Assembly: GCF_900114435.1 (NCBI RefSeq)
Contig: NZ_FOZK01000004.1
Location: forward strand, 186,001 to 250,000
Source of the DNA: Halomicrobium zhouii
Lineage (GTDB): Archaea > Halobacteriota > Halobacteria > Halobacteriales > Haloarculaceae
Reading direction: 5' to 3'
DNA: 64,000 nucleotides
Part shown: positions 16,297-24,829 of the stretch, one piece after another
Layout of the letters: each line of letters starts with the position of its first letter
How positions within the stretch are numbered: position 1 is the stretch's first letter
Notes under the pieces: model-generated
Databases searched by the model: none
Told to the model about the DNA's origin: nothing
The model's input: only the letters and a program-made list of their open reading frames with translations
Position numbers and translations under genes: made by a program

Positions 16297-17398
16297 GTGA
16301 GTACTCGGCGAGTGCAGTCGCGACGGCGGTCCGGTCGCGGTCGGTGAGGTTCGGGTGGACGGGGATCGAGAGGACGTCTTCGGTCGCCTGCTCGGCGTTG
16401 GGCGCCCCGTGGTCGACGTCGTCGTAGGCGGGCTGTTCGTGGATGGCAGTCGGGTAGTACACCGCCGAGTCGACGCCGTACTCGCTCAGGTGCGCCTGGA
16501 GGTCGTCGCGGTCCTCGGCCCGGATCGTGTACTGGTGGTACGAGTGGCGATACCCGTTCGGTTCGACCGGCGCCCGGATCGGACTGTCGCGCAGCGCGTC
16601 CGTGTACCGGGCGGCGTTCTCCCGGCGCGCCTGGACGTACCCGGAGAGCTTCTGGAGCTGGACGCGGCCGATGGCGGCTGCCAGGTCGGTCATACGGAAG
16701 TTGTGACCGACGCGCTGGTGGCGGCCGTCGTCGTCGCGCCCGTGGTTGATGAACGCGGCCGCGCGCTCGGCCACGTCCGCGCGGTCGGTGGTTATCATCC
16801 CGCCCTCGCCCGTGGTCATGTTCTTCGTCGGGTAAAAGGAGAAACAGGCCACGTCGCCGAGCGAGCCGACCCGGTCGCCGTCGAATTCGGCCCCGTGGGC
16901 CTGGGCGGCGTCCTCGATCAGCGGGACGTCGTAGCGGTCGGCGACGTCCCGGAGACGGTCCATCGGGGCGGGGAGCCCGTACAGGTGGACGGCCAGGATG
17001 GCGTCGACGTCGCCGTCCAGGGTACGAATCTTCGCCTCGACCGCGCTCGGGTCGAGGTTGTACGTCGACGGGTTGACGTCGGCGAAGACCGGGTCGGCCC
17101 CGACGAGGCGGACGGCGTTCGCCGTCGCGACGAACGACAGGGGCGTGGTGAGGACCGTGTCCCCCTCACCGAGATCGAGGGCTTCCAGCGCGGTGTGGAG
17201 GGCCGTCGTTCCGTTGCTCGTCGCGACGCCGTGGTCGACGCCGCAGTAGCTGGCGAACTCCGTCTCGAACGACTGGACGGTTTCGCCGGCGCTGAGCTGG
17301 CCCGACGCGAGCACGTCGCGGACGCTGGCCATCTCGCGTTCACCGACGTCCGGGTCGGCGATAGCGACCGTCGGTCGGACGTCCTGCGAGGTGGTCAC
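16289..17398 (-). CDS. DegT/DnrJ/EryC1/StrS sugar aminotransferase (first)
   Basis: This 369-residue PLP enzyme transfers an amino group to a keto-nucleotide sugar. The PLP lysine is Lys192 in FSFYPTKNMTTGEGG, and other family motifs are GVATSNGTTALHTAL, PLSFVATANA and IEDAAQAHGA. It starts with GTG at 17398, preceded by GGAGGTGG, a good ribosome-binding site. It is the first full gene of the aminotransferase-oxidoreductase-dehydrogenase operon. Such a trio makes a 2,3-diamino-uronic acid in WbpB/WbpE-type pathways. A 46-codon ORF upstream ends in GTGA overlap with this start. Confidence 0.88.
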   Translation of the reverse strand: MTTSQDVRPTVAIADPDVGEREMASVRDVLASGQLSAGETVQSFETEFASYCGVDHGVATSNGTTALHTALEALDLGEGDTVLTTPLSFVATANAVRLVGADPVFADVNPSTYNLDPSAVEAKIRTLDGDVDAILAVHLYGLPAPMDRLRDVADRYDVPLIEDAAQAHGAEFDGDRVGSLGDVACFSFYPTKNMTTGEGGMITTDRADVAERAAAFINHGRDDDGRHQRVGHNFRMTDLAAAIGRVQLQKLSGYVQARRENAARYTDALRDSPIRAPVEPNGYRHSYHQYTIRAEDRDDLQAHLSEYGVDSAVYYPTAIHEQPAYDDVDHGAPNAEQATEDVLSIPVHPNLTDRDRTAVATALAEYSHD

Positions 17399-17535
17399 GT
17401 CCGTCCACCTCCGCGCGGCGAAGCGGTCCGGGCGGGAACCGGGCGGCGGCCCGTAAATCCGGGATTACGCCGCCGAACTGCCCGTCTTCCATCGGCGACA
17501 GTGGCAATCACTGCGACTGTAGTGCGTTCCGTCAC
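17395..17535 (-). CDS. Possible leader mini-ORF of the amino-sugar operon
   Basis: A GTG at 17535 lies exactly 35 nt after the ATAACAA promoter element. It opens a 46-codon frame that ends with TGA overlapping the GTG of the aminotransferase (GTGA). The peptide is Arg-rich and resembles nothing I know. Translation is unproven; the support is its position and coupling geometry. Confidence 0.3.
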   Translation of the reverse strand: MTERTTVAVIATVADGRRAVRRRNPGFTGRRPVPARTASPRGGGRT

Positions 17536-17560
17536 AGTCACAGCTATCGATCAAATGACG

Positions 17561-17570
17561 TTTTGTTATG
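17561..17570 (-). promoter_or_regulatory. ATAACAA promoter element
   Basis: The minus strand reads CATAACAAAA. It lies 35 nt before the GTG of the mini-ORF that leads the amino-sugar operon. Confidence 0.6.
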
Positions 17571-17837
17571 TGCGCGTTTTCGGTGGTAAAGCGCCGCTTC
17601 GGGGGATACGGCGGTCTTACCGCCAGAACTGGTGAAATAATCCTGTCTTGAACAGCCGCCCCATTCCCGTCGCAGGGGCCTCCTGCGGCCGATCGAATGC
17701 GGCGCCTTTACTGATTGATTGTTGATAAGCTGGTTGTAACAAAGGGGTGGACACTTGTTTCGTCGGTGTGGTCATCGCTTCGCCTACTGACTGCCCGCAA
17801 CCAGCGTACTCCCGGTGAAAACCACTCGTAGGTCCTG

Positions 17838-18368
17838 ATGTCGTCAAAACACCCAGACATCTCACAAAGTGACGTGTTCGACGTCTTGAGCAATCCGAGA
17901 CGTCGGTTCGTCCTGTACTATCTGCGTGAGATCGACGATACAGTCGAACTGAACGAGCTGGCAAAGGCGATCGCTGCGTGGGAGAACGACACCGACGAAT
18001 CAGAACTCACAGACCAGGATCGAAAGCGAGTGTACGTCTCACTGTATCAGACCCACATCCCGAAGCTCACCGACGTCGGGCTCGTGGAGTACGACCAGGA
18101 CAGCGGCACCGTGCACCTCACGGACCGGACCTCGGTCATCGACGACTATCTCACCGATAGCGATTCGTCGATTCCGTGGCACTACCTGTACCTGGGACTG
18201 TCGGCCGTGGGCGCGCTCGTGTTCGTACTCGCGTGGCTCGAGGTCGGCCTGTTCGGGGCCATCCCGCTCCTGGCGGTCGGTGGCCTCCTGGTGGCGAGTT
18301 TTCTGGTTCTCTCGGTGGCCCACTACGTCTCGACCGCTCGCCAGCACATCGAGATGCCGCCGGAGTGA
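17838..18368 (+). CDS. DUF7344 winged-helix protein with two membrane helices
   Basis: This 176-residue protein starts MSSKHPDISQSDVFDVLSNPRRRFVLYYL, a winged-helix start in which the NPRRR box is the family signature. The hallmark THIPKLTDVGLVEYDQDSGTVHL follows. The C-terminal part has two hydrophobic helices (about 113-160). It closely resembles 12932-13534 in layout, including the ENDT and QDRKRVYVSLYQ segments. It is divergent from the amino-sugar operon and may regulate it. A membrane-anchored DNA-binding protein is the simplest reading. Confidence 0.82.
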   Translation: MSSKHPDISQSDVFDVLSNPRRRFVLYYLREIDDTVELNELAKAIAAWENDTDESELTDQDRKRVYVSLYQTHIPKLTDVGLVEYDQDSGTVHLTDRTSVIDDYLTDSDSSIPWHYLYLGLSAVGALVFVLAWLEVGLFGAIPLLAVGGLLVASFLVLSVAHYVSTARQHIEMPPE

Positions 18369-18549
18369 GTGATGGTTCCGCGCTCGTACCGACAAACGTC
18401 CGCCTACTGTAAACGGGAAACCAGAAACGACGAAATGACTAAACACGACACTCTCGAACTCCGAGACGGAAACCGACCGATAGCACGTGCCGACCGTAGC
18501 GGGCGAGTCAGCGTCCGGCGCTGCTGTCGGGGAGGATCTGGATACTGAC

Positions 18550-18828
18550 ATGGTCGCGACCGAATGGGACGACGTGAGCTACGTCATCAGCTCCCGGTAC
18601 AGGATCGCAACGCTTCGGCGTCTGTCCGACGGACCGGCGACGCCCTCGCGGATCGCTGACGACACCGGCCTGAGCGTCGCGCACGTCTCACGTGCGCTCC
18701 AGGAACTACGGGACCACGAACTCGTCGAGCTCCTGGTATCAGAAGACAGGAAGAAGGGACGCGTCTACGGCATCACCGACCGGGGCAATCAGGTGTGGGA
18801 GACGATCGAGACCGAGAACATGACTTGA
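18550..18828 (+). CDS. Small winged-helix transcriptional regulator
   Basis: This is a 92-residue ArsR/MarR-like protein. It reads WDDVSYVISSRYRIATLRRL, then a winged helix with TPSRIADDTGLSVAHVSRALQELRDHELVELL, and a wing with RKKGRVYGITDRG. Haloarchaea carry many close relatives beginning at the WDDVSYVI segment. A GTG at 18487 opens the same frame, but ATG 18550 has GGGGAGG about 14 nt upstream and fits the family length. The target is unknown. Confidence 0.8.
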   Translation: MVATEWDDVSYVISSRYRIATLRRLSDGPATPSRIADDTGLSVAHVSRALQELRDHELVELLVSEDRKKGRVYGITDRGNQVWETIETENMT

Positions 18829-18880
18829 TCGTCGGTCGCAACGACGCAACCCTCGGTCGGTATCGCGTAACCGTTACCCG

Positions 18881-19036
18881 TTATCTGTCCCGTCGCGCGC
18901 CCTCGGCACCGTCTCTGTTCTCCGAGAGCGTCTCGCCACCTTCCGGGAGCAACTGCTCGGGACAGCGCTGGTGCTTCGGTGTCTCCGCGAACTCCGCGAT
19001 ACGCTGCCATTCGCTTTCCGTCAATCGACCGTTCAT
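18881..19036 (-). CDS. Small conserved haloarchaeal protein (51 aa)
   Basis: This short frame starts with ATG at 19036 and ends with TAA at 18881-18883. It begins MNGRLTESEWQRIAEFAETP, continues with a KHQRCPEQLLPEGGE segment and ends with a charged tail. The pattern of a Trp-containing helix followed by KxxRxPEQLLP is one I recognise from short haloarchaeal proteins of unknown function. It lies on the same strand as the HalOD1 gene, about 96 bp downstream of it. Confidence 0.6.
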   Translation of the reverse strand: MNGRLTESEWQRIAEFAETPKHQRCPEQLLPEGGETLSENRDGAEGARRDR

Positions 19037-19132
19037 GAACACGCGATCACAGGGGTCTCGGACCGAAAGTAATGTCCTGCTTAGCGAGTGGGTGCAGACC
19101 GGTAGCCAATCGGACCTGCAGTCAAGTAGCGA

Positions 19133-19417
19133 TTACTCGACGTCGACGGGATCGACGAGCACGTCCCCGTTCCCAGTGACCGTGATCGTGAATCCCTCGT
19201 GACGGAACGTCACGTAGGCGTTCTCCGCCGCTCGGCCGTCGAAGAGCGCGTCTAATGCCTCCGGGTCGATAGACTCGGCCAGCGGTCGGAGCGCCTCGAT
19301 CGCCGTGTCGCTTTCCTCGGCCAGTCGATACGCCACGCGCGTGCTGGGTGGGTTCGAAGGGTTCTCGCTCGCAGGTGCTGGCACCCCTTCCCCACCATCG
19401 GTACTGGGATAGGTCAT
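19133..19417 (-). CDS. HalOD1 output-domain protein
   Basis: This is a 94-residue stand-alone HalOD1 domain. It contains RVAYRLAEESDTAIEALRPLAESIDPEALDALFDGR and ends in the strand pair VTFRHEGFTITVTGNGDVLV. A TATA-like ATATAGG element on the minus strand near 19441-19447 precedes the ATG closely, implying a short leader. It lies in a group of small regulators at the left edge of the glycan locus. Confidence 0.8.
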   Translation of the reverse strand: MTYPSTDGGEGVPAPASENPSNPPSTRVAYRLAEESDTAIEALRPLAESIDPEALDALFDGRAAENAYVTFRHEGFTITVTGNGDVLVDPVDVE

Positions 19418-19749
19418 ATCCTGTCGATCACTCGTTTCCCTATATGTGTTTGTTGGTCGTTCGAATCGGTCCGCTCCGCGTCCGGCGAACTCGATCCGGC
19501 GGCTCCCGGCGGTAGCGACTTCCTTACCGACCGAACGGTCGGGTCATTTATCAGGGAACGCGTTCACGGATCGGCGACTCGTCGGTTCGGCCAGTTGGGA
19601 GGGAGCTCCGAGGACGGCCGCTCGCGACCGAGGACGACCGATCCGGTCCGATCCGGCGATTCGATGTCGACGGTCAGGCGGGTTCGGGCCCTCGTCTCAG
19701 CCCGGAGTGGCGCGCGCCTGGAAAAAACGCGATCAGCAGGTGGTAGCCA
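19418..19749. other. Intergenic region
   Basis: No gene is supported in these 330 bases. The HalOD1 promoter occupies the left end. Nothing else distinctive was seen. Confidence 0.4.
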
Positions 19750-20664
19750 CTACGCGATCGTCGTCGCGAGTCCGTCCCGGAGCGAGACGGTCGGTTCGAA
19801 CCCGAGTTCGTCTCTGGCCTTCGAGACGTCGGCGCAACTGCGCTGGATGTCGTTGGGCCGCGGGTCGACGTGTTCGATGGGGACGTCCGCGCCGACCACG
19901 TCGCGGACGATTTCCGCCAGTTCGCGGACCGTGACGCTCGACCCGGTGCCGACGTTGTACGCACTGCCCGGTTCTGCCGTCGTCGCCGCCAGTCGATTCG
20001 CCGCTACCACGTCGTCGACGTGGACGAAATCCCGCGTCTGGTCGCCCTCGCCCTCGACGGTGATCGGGTCGCCGGCGCGGGCCTGGTCGAGGAAGACGCT
20101 GATGACGCCGCTGTACTGACCGGTCTGGCGCGGCCCGTAGATGTTGAAATAGCGCAGCGCGACGGTCTCCAGTTCGTACTGCTCCGCGTACACGCGCGCG
20201 TACTCGTCGTTCGTCAGCTTCTCGACGCCGTAGGGCGAGGCGGGGCGTTTGGGGGCCGACTCCGGGACCGGGACCGACTCGGGGTGGCCGTAGATCGCTG
20301 CACTCGACGCCAGCACGACCCGGCTGTCGGTCTGTCGGGCGACGTCGAGCAACTGGAGCGTCGCCGTCCCGTTCACGCCGTGGCAGTCCATCGGGGCCTC
20401 GACGGAGGCGGGGACGGAGACCATCGCCGCCTCGTGGAAGACGACGTCCGCGCCGTCCATCGCCTCCCGCACCGTCGCCCGGTCGCGGACGTCGCCCTCG
20501 ATGAGTCTCGCGTGCGCGGGGACGTCCGCAGCGTCGCCGTTCGAGAGGTCGTCGAGGACGCGCACCTCGGCCGCGTCTGTCAGCGATTCGGCGAGGTGGC
20601 TCCCGACGAACCCCGCGCCGCCGGTCACGAGCACCGTCTGTCCGGTCAGGTCGCTGTCGGTCAT
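19750..20664 (-). CDS. NAD-dependent nucleotide-sugar epimerase/dehydratase
   Basis: This 304-residue short-chain dehydrogenase is of the UDP-glucose 4-epimerase type. The NAD motif TGGAGFVGSHLAE is near residues 13-25. The active site has Ser in LASSAAIYG and the YxxxK pair in SPYGVEK. The C-terminal substrate region has ALRYFNIYGPRQ and DFVHVDDV. The start at 20664 (MTDSDLTGQTVLVTGGAGF) is preferred over a longer upstream frame. It stands alone on the minus strand and probably interconverts UDP-hexoses or UDP-HexNAc for the glycan locus; the exact sugar is not determinable. Confidence 0.87.
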   Translation of the reverse strand: MTDSDLTGQTVLVTGGAGFVGSHLAESLTDAAEVRVLDDLSNGDAADVPAHARLIEGDVRDRATVREAMDGADVVFHEAAMVSVPASVEAPMDCHGVNGTATLQLLDVARQTDSRVVLASSAAIYGHPESVPVPESAPKRPASPYGVEKLTNDEYARVYAEQYELETVALRYFNIYGPRQTGQYSGVISVFLDQARAGDPITVEGEGDQTRDFVHVDDVVAANRLAATTAEPGSAYNVGTGSSVTVRELAEIVRDVVGADVPIEHVDPRPNDIQRSCADVSKARDELGFEPTVSLRDGLATTIA

Positions 20665-20849
20665 GTTGTCCCCGACGATTCGAGGAACGCGTAAAGTAAT
20701 ACCGCTACCAACATGTTCCGCCGAGGGGAAGTCGGCGCTTTCGTACAGCGTCGTTCGTCGTCGAATTCCCAGCACCGATTCGCGAGCCGAACGGCTGACC
20801 AGATACCGCGCGACAAAATTCTATAGTGGTGCGGCTACGAGACACTCCC

Positions 20850-21344
20850 GTGACAGACGAGCCGACTTCGCCCCCCGACTCATCGCTCGCCGACGAACTT
20901 TCCGCGGAGCTGGCGTCACAGCCGGCCGACGAACGCGTCTATCGCGTGGCGCTCCAGCTTCACGAGCCGGCGCGGGCTGCGACGGTAGCGGAGCAGGTCG
21001 ACTGCGCCGTCGATACTGCGCGCAGGCACCTCCGGAAACTGGCCGATATCGGTGTCCTCGAACAGACGGGCGAAAGTCCGGACGCGTTCGCTCGCAACGA
21101 GTCGTACTTCGAGTGGCGAAAGCGAGACCGTCTCACACAGCCGTCGCAGGCCAATATACGGGACCGACTGCACCACCTACTGGACCAAGACGCGTCGTTC
21201 CGACAGCGGTTCGACGCGGAGGATCCGTCCGGTGTCGACGCGCTCGAACACGCCGACCATGTCGACGTCGAAGCCGTGTGGCGTGCACTCGATGACTGGG
21301 AGACGGTTCGCGAACAGATCGAACGTCTGGAAGCAGTTCGATAA
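20850..21344 (+). CDS. DUF7342-like winged-helix regulator
   Basis: This is a 164-residue protein with a winged helix near its N-terminus. It reads PADERVYRVALQLHEPARAATVAEQVDCAVDTARRHLRKLADIGVLEQTG, followed by a characteristic NESYFEWRKRDRL segment and a helical C-terminus. I recognise this as the haloarchaeal DUF7342 type. GTG codons at 20826, 20829 and 20850 are all possible starts; 20850 (VTDEPTSPPDSS) matches the family N-terminus best. It probably represses or activates nearby glycan genes. Confidence 0.75.
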   Translation: MTDEPTSPPDSSLADELSAELASQPADERVYRVALQLHEPARAATVAEQVDCAVDTARRHLRKLADIGVLEQTGESPDAFARNESYFEWRKRDRLTQPSQANIRDRLHHLLDQDASFRQRFDAEDPSGVDALEHADHVDVEAVWRALDDWETVREQIERLEAVR

Positions 21345-21524
21345 CGATGCACCGGCGGCTGGAAGTCATCTGAGACGGACTCGCTGGAAAACGAACTCGA
21401 TTCCTGACGACAGGCACTCCCTGTCGCCTACTTCCCCGCGGTTCCAGATCGCCGTCAGTTACCGGCAACATCTTCCGATCGCGTTCAGCGACGCCTAAAA
21501 CCGGGGGCTCTGGGGTACTTTCTC

Positions 21525-21534
21525 TATAACAAAC
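21525..21534 (+). promoter_or_regulatory. ATAACAA promoter element
   Basis: TATAACAAAC lies 35 nt before the ATG at 21560. Confidence 0.65.
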
Positions 21535-21559
21535 CGTCCGCGAGTGGCCGGTATAGTCG

Positions 21560-22666
21560 ATGACGGAATCGGTTGCGTTTACAGATATCAAAGTGGACGA
21601 CGAGATGGTCGCTCGCGTCGAGGAGGCCCTCCGCTCGGGGCGATTCGTCAAGGGGCCGCTCGTCGAACAGTTCGAAGCGGCGTTTGCGGACGCGTGCGAC
21701 GCCGAGCACGCCGTCGCGGTCAACAGCGGGACGGACGCCATCTACCTGGCGCTGAAGTCGGTCGGCGTCGGCGAGGGCGACCAGGTCATCGTCCCGGCCC
21801 ACACCTTCTTCGCGAGCGCGAGCCCGATACTCGAACTCGGCGCCGAACCGGTGTTCGTCGACGTCGACCCGCTGACCTACACCGTCGACGTCGACCACCT
21901 CGGCCGGGCGGCCGAGCGCAGCGAGGACGCCGAGGCCATCGTCCCCGTACACCTCTACGGCCATCCGGCGGACATGAAGGGGATCCGGCGCGTGGCGCGC
22001 CGGCACGACCTCGCCGTCGTCGAGGACTCCTGTCAGGCCCACGGCGCGACCTACGAGGGCCAGCCGACGGGGAGCCTGGGCGACGTGGGCTGTTTCAGCT
22101 TCTACCCGTCGAAGAACATGACCGTCGGCGGCGACGGCGGTATCCTGACGACGGACGACGCCGAAATCGCCCGGCGCGCCCGCGAGTACCGCAACCACGG
22201 GCGCAACGACGACGGCGAACACGTCCGCCTGGGGCTGAACCACCGGATGGACGACGTCAGCGCCGCGTTTGGCCTCGAACAGCTCTCCCATCTGGCCGAC
22301 TGGAACGCCGGGCGCCAGCGGGCGGCCGAGCGCTACCGCGACCGCCTCGAATCGGTGACGGCGGTCCGCCTGCCGACCGAGCGGGACGACGTCGACCACG
22401 TCTACCACCTGTTCGTGATCCAGAGCGACGAGCGCGACGAGCTCCGGGACCACCTCGAATCGCAGGGCATCGACACGGGCATTCACTACGAGACGCCGGT
22501 CCACCAGACTGAGGCAATTCGCGCCGAGATGGCGTCGGTGCCGACGCTGCCCCGAACCGAGCGACTCGTCGACCGCATCCTCTCGCTGCCGATGCACCCG
22601 CGCATCACCGACGCGGAGGTCGACCGCGTGTGTGACGAGATCGAGCGCTTCTACGGTGAACGATGA
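21560..22666 (+). CDS. DegT/DnrJ/EryC1/StrS sugar aminotransferase (second)
   Basis: This 368-residue PLP enzyme is a paralogue of 16289-17398. The PLP lysine is Lys185 in FSFYPSKNMTVGGDGG, with VAVNSGTDAIYLAL and VEDSCQAHGA also present. It aminates a keto-nucleotide sugar. It overlaps the next oxidoreductase gene by ATGA, so the two are translationally coupled. It begins 35 nt after an ATAACAA promoter element. It may make a different amino sugar from the first operon, possibly the substrate of the formyltransferase at 24830. Confidence 0.88.
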   Translation: MTESVAFTDIKVDDEMVARVEEALRSGRFVKGPLVEQFEAAFADACDAEHAVAVNSGTDAIYLALKSVGVGEGDQVIVPAHTFFASASPILELGAEPVFVDVDPLTYTVDVDHLGRAAERSEDAEAIVPVHLYGHPADMKGIRRVARRHDLAVVEDSCQAHGATYEGQPTGSLGDVGCFSFYPSKNMTVGGDGGILTTDDAEIARRAREYRNHGRNDDGEHVRLGLNHRMDDVSAAFGLEQLSHLADWNAGRQRAAERYRDRLESVTAVRLPTERDDVDHVYHLFVIQSDERDELRDHLESQGIDTGIHYETPVHQTEAIRAEMASVPTLPRTERLVDRILSLPMHPRITDAEVDRVCDEIERFYGER

Positions 22667-23712
22667 ACTACGGCGTCGTCGGCACGGGCTACTGGGGGAA
22701 GAACCACGTCAGGGTCGCCGCGGAGCTGCGCGACCAGGGCCGCATCGACGACATCGTCCTCTGCGACGTCGACGAGGACCGCGTCTCGGAGATGGCCGAG
22801 ACCTACGGTGTCGACTACGTCACCGACGTCGGCGATCTGGAGGTCGACGCCGCGACGGTCGCGACCCCTTCTACTACCCACGAAGGTATCGCGACGGATC
22901 TCCTCTCGCGGGACACCGACCTCCTGGTCGAGAAGCCCCTCGCGCTGGACAGCGACGCCGCCTGGGCCATCGTCGACGCGGCCGAGCGCAACGACTGCTC
23001 GCTCGGCGTCGGTCACATCTTCCGCTACCACCCCGCACTGGGCGAACTCAAACGGCGCATCGACCGCGGCGAGCTCGGCCGGATCAAGTACCTCCACACC
23101 CGACGGTACACCTTCCGCATCCCGCGTGACACCACGGGCGTGCTCTACTCGCTGGCGGTCCACGACGTCGACACGTACAACTACCTGCTCGACGGCCTGC
23201 CGGAGTCGATCCACTGCAAGATGGACGACTTCGTCCGTGAGGGCATCGACGAGACGGCGACGATGACGCTGGACTACGGGAACACGACCGGCGTGATCAA
23301 CTCCTCGTGGCAGGTCCCCGCCTTCGGCAAGACCCGCGACCTGGTCGTCGTCGGCTCCAACCGCTCGGCGCGGCTGGACTACCTCGAGAACACGGAACTG
23401 GAGATCTTCGACGCGGAGGTGTACTCGGACCGCGACGGCCAGCTCACCTCCCGTAACGACGGCTCCATCGTCCACACCACGGAGAAGCGCGAGCCGCTGA
23501 AAGCCGAGATAGAGGCGTTCGTCGACGCGAGCCTGGAGGGCGAGGACCCGCCCGCCAGCGGCCGCGTCGGCGCCCAGACCGTCGAACTGCTCGAACGCGC
23601 CGAGGAATCGGCCGACGAGGGTCGCGTCGTCCACCCGACCGACGTCGGTCGCTCCGAACGGCAGCCGACCGCCGTCAACTCCGCCGTCAACTCCGAAAGC
23701 AGCGACGACTAG
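22663..23712 (+). CDS. Gfo/Idh/MocA-family sugar oxidoreductase
   Basis: This 349-residue Rossmann-fold oxidoreductase has GVVGTGYWGKNHVRVA near the start, LLVEKPLALD near 88 and GHIFRYHPAL near 118. An AVHDVDTYNYLL segment supplies the usual HD pair. GYWGKNHVR is typical of family members acting on UDP-sugars in the 3-keto step before DegT transamination. It is coupled to the upstream aminotransferase by a 4-nt overlap. The Asn/Ser-rich C-terminal tail is probably disordered. Confidence 0.85.
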   Translation: MNYGVVGTGYWGKNHVRVAAELRDQGRIDDIVLCDVDEDRVSEMAETYGVDYVTDVGDLEVDAATVATPSTTHEGIATDLLSRDTDLLVEKPLALDSDAAWAIVDAAERNDCSLGVGHIFRYHPALGELKRRIDRGELGRIKYLHTRRYTFRIPRDTTGVLYSLAVHDVDTYNYLLDGLPESIHCKMDDFVREGIDETATMTLDYGNTTGVINSSWQVPAFGKTRDLVVVGSNRSARLDYLENTELEIFDAEVYSDRDGQLTSRNDGSIVHTTEKREPLKAEIEAFVDASLEGEDPPASGRVGAQTVELLERAEESADEGRVVHPTDVGRSERQPTAVNSAVNSESSDD

Positions 23713-23845
23713 CGCCGTCGGTTTTCTTCGTTTCTTCGGGATTCGGCTGCCGCTCAAACTGTCTGCTGCTCGCGAGCACGTTCAGGTCCTGTGAGCGGTC
23801 TGCGATCGATATTAATTGCCACAGGCCTCACAACGACTAAGTCGT

Positions 23846-23863
23846 GTCAACGCTAACGTTGAC
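23846..23863. promoter_or_regulatory. Palindromic operator before the vapBC pair
   Basis: GTCAACG-CTAA-CGTTGAC is a perfect 7-bp inverted repeat ending 6 nt before the antitoxin ATG. Antitoxin autoregulation through such a site is known for VapBC systems; here it is inferred. Confidence 0.65.
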
Positions 23864-23869
23864 GCAAAT

Positions 23870-24121
23870 ATGGCAACGGCTGACGACCAGATCCGGGTCA
23901 GCGACCGGGTGAAGCGGGAACTCGATCGCCGACGGCGAGAGGGGGAAAGCTACAACGACGTCCTCGAACGCGTCCTCGAAGAGGGAGTGGAGACGGGCGA
24001 CTTCTACGACGGATTCGGTCGCTGGTCGGACGACGAGACAGAGCGCGTCCGTGAGGGACGAAGACGGTCGAAAGAGAAGCGGAAGCGACGGATGCGGGAG
24101 CGTGCCGAGGACACTACATGA
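23870..24121 (+). CDS. vapB: VapB-type antitoxin
   Basis: This 83-residue protein starts MATADDQIRVSDRVKRELDRRRREGESYNDVLERVLEE, a short DNA-binding domain of the type found in archaeal VapB antitoxins. A charged C-terminal tail would wrap the toxin. A longer frame to 23816 exists, but it would run through the palindromic operator. The last codons overlap the toxin start (ATGA). It neutralises the downstream PIN nuclease and probably represses its own promoter. Confidence 0.85.
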   Translation: MATADDQIRVSDRVKRELDRRRREGESYNDVLERVLEEGVETGDFYDGFGRWSDDETERVREGRRRSKEKRKRRMRERAEDTT

Positions 24122-24516
24122 AGGTCCTCGACGCGACGTTTCTCATCGACTATCTCGATGGCCTCGAGGCAACTCGCGAATTCTACGAGGCGAATGGTGG
24201 TGAGGAGGAACGGTGGGTGATGCCAGTTGTCGCGTACGCGGAGGCGCTCGTGGGCGAGGGAAACCTACCGGGCGGTGATGTTGCGGGAGCACGGGCCGAT
24301 CTCTCGTGGGGTGAGAAGTACACGGCCGATGAGCGAACAGCGGTGACTGCCGGGGAGATCGCCGACGAGATCGCTCCCGGAGGCCCCTATCTCGATGGTC
24401 CCGATGCTCTCATCGCAGCGACCGGACGCGAACTGGACGCGCCAGTCGTCTCTGATGACGGCGATCTCACCCACGACGAGACGAAGAAAGTCGTCGACGT
24501 CGTCGAGTATCGCTGA
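24118..24516 (+). CDS. vapC: VapC-type PIN-domain toxin
   Basis: This 132-residue PIN ribonuclease has acidic metal-binding residues in LDATFLIDYL (Asp5), PVVAYAEALVGEG, LDGPDALIAATG and VVSDDGDL. These match the four-acid active site of VapC toxins, which cleave RNA to stop growth. It overlaps the antitoxin gene by 4 nt. Lying inside the glycan locus, it may act as an addiction element that helps retain the region. Confidence 0.87.
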   Translation: MKVLDATFLIDYLDGLEATREFYEANGGEEERWVMPVVAYAEALVGEGNLPGGDVAGARADLSWGEKYTADERTAVTAGEIADEIAPGGPYLDGPDALIAATGRELDAPVVSDDGDLTHDETKKVVDVVEYR

Positions 24517-24829
24517 TGTCGGGATGGGAATATATAAACGAACGTTACAGCGTTATCTATTCTTGACTACGATTTCGGGGAGTACGCATTCGCAACCCAT
24601 CTAATCGTGAGGAAGAGATCGAGATGAACTGTTGTCTCCTTCGCCAGACTTCATATTCTGAGGAACACTCCGATATCTGAGGCAGATGTATATATAGTTT
24701 ATATCAGAACGGGTGGCTCCTTTTTATTCGATACTGCGGCCAAGCCATCGTGCAACGATCAGACGAAGTCACTCCAGCCGATGAGGAAGCGAGCTGATGA
24801 CGCTTCCGAAGTGACGTCCTCTCCGTATC
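24517..24829. other. AT-rich intergenic region
   Basis: No gene is seen. AATATATAAACG near 24530 and GTATATATAGTTTATATC near 24690 are strong TATA-like stretches on the plus strand but lead to no recognisable ORF. This could be remnant DNA around the toxin-antitoxin insertion. Confidence 0.4.

Noticed and set aside
24690-24760. Strong TATA-like stretch suggesting a gene before the formyltransferase
   Set aside because: No plus-strand frame of useful length or recognisable sequence follows within the intergenic region.
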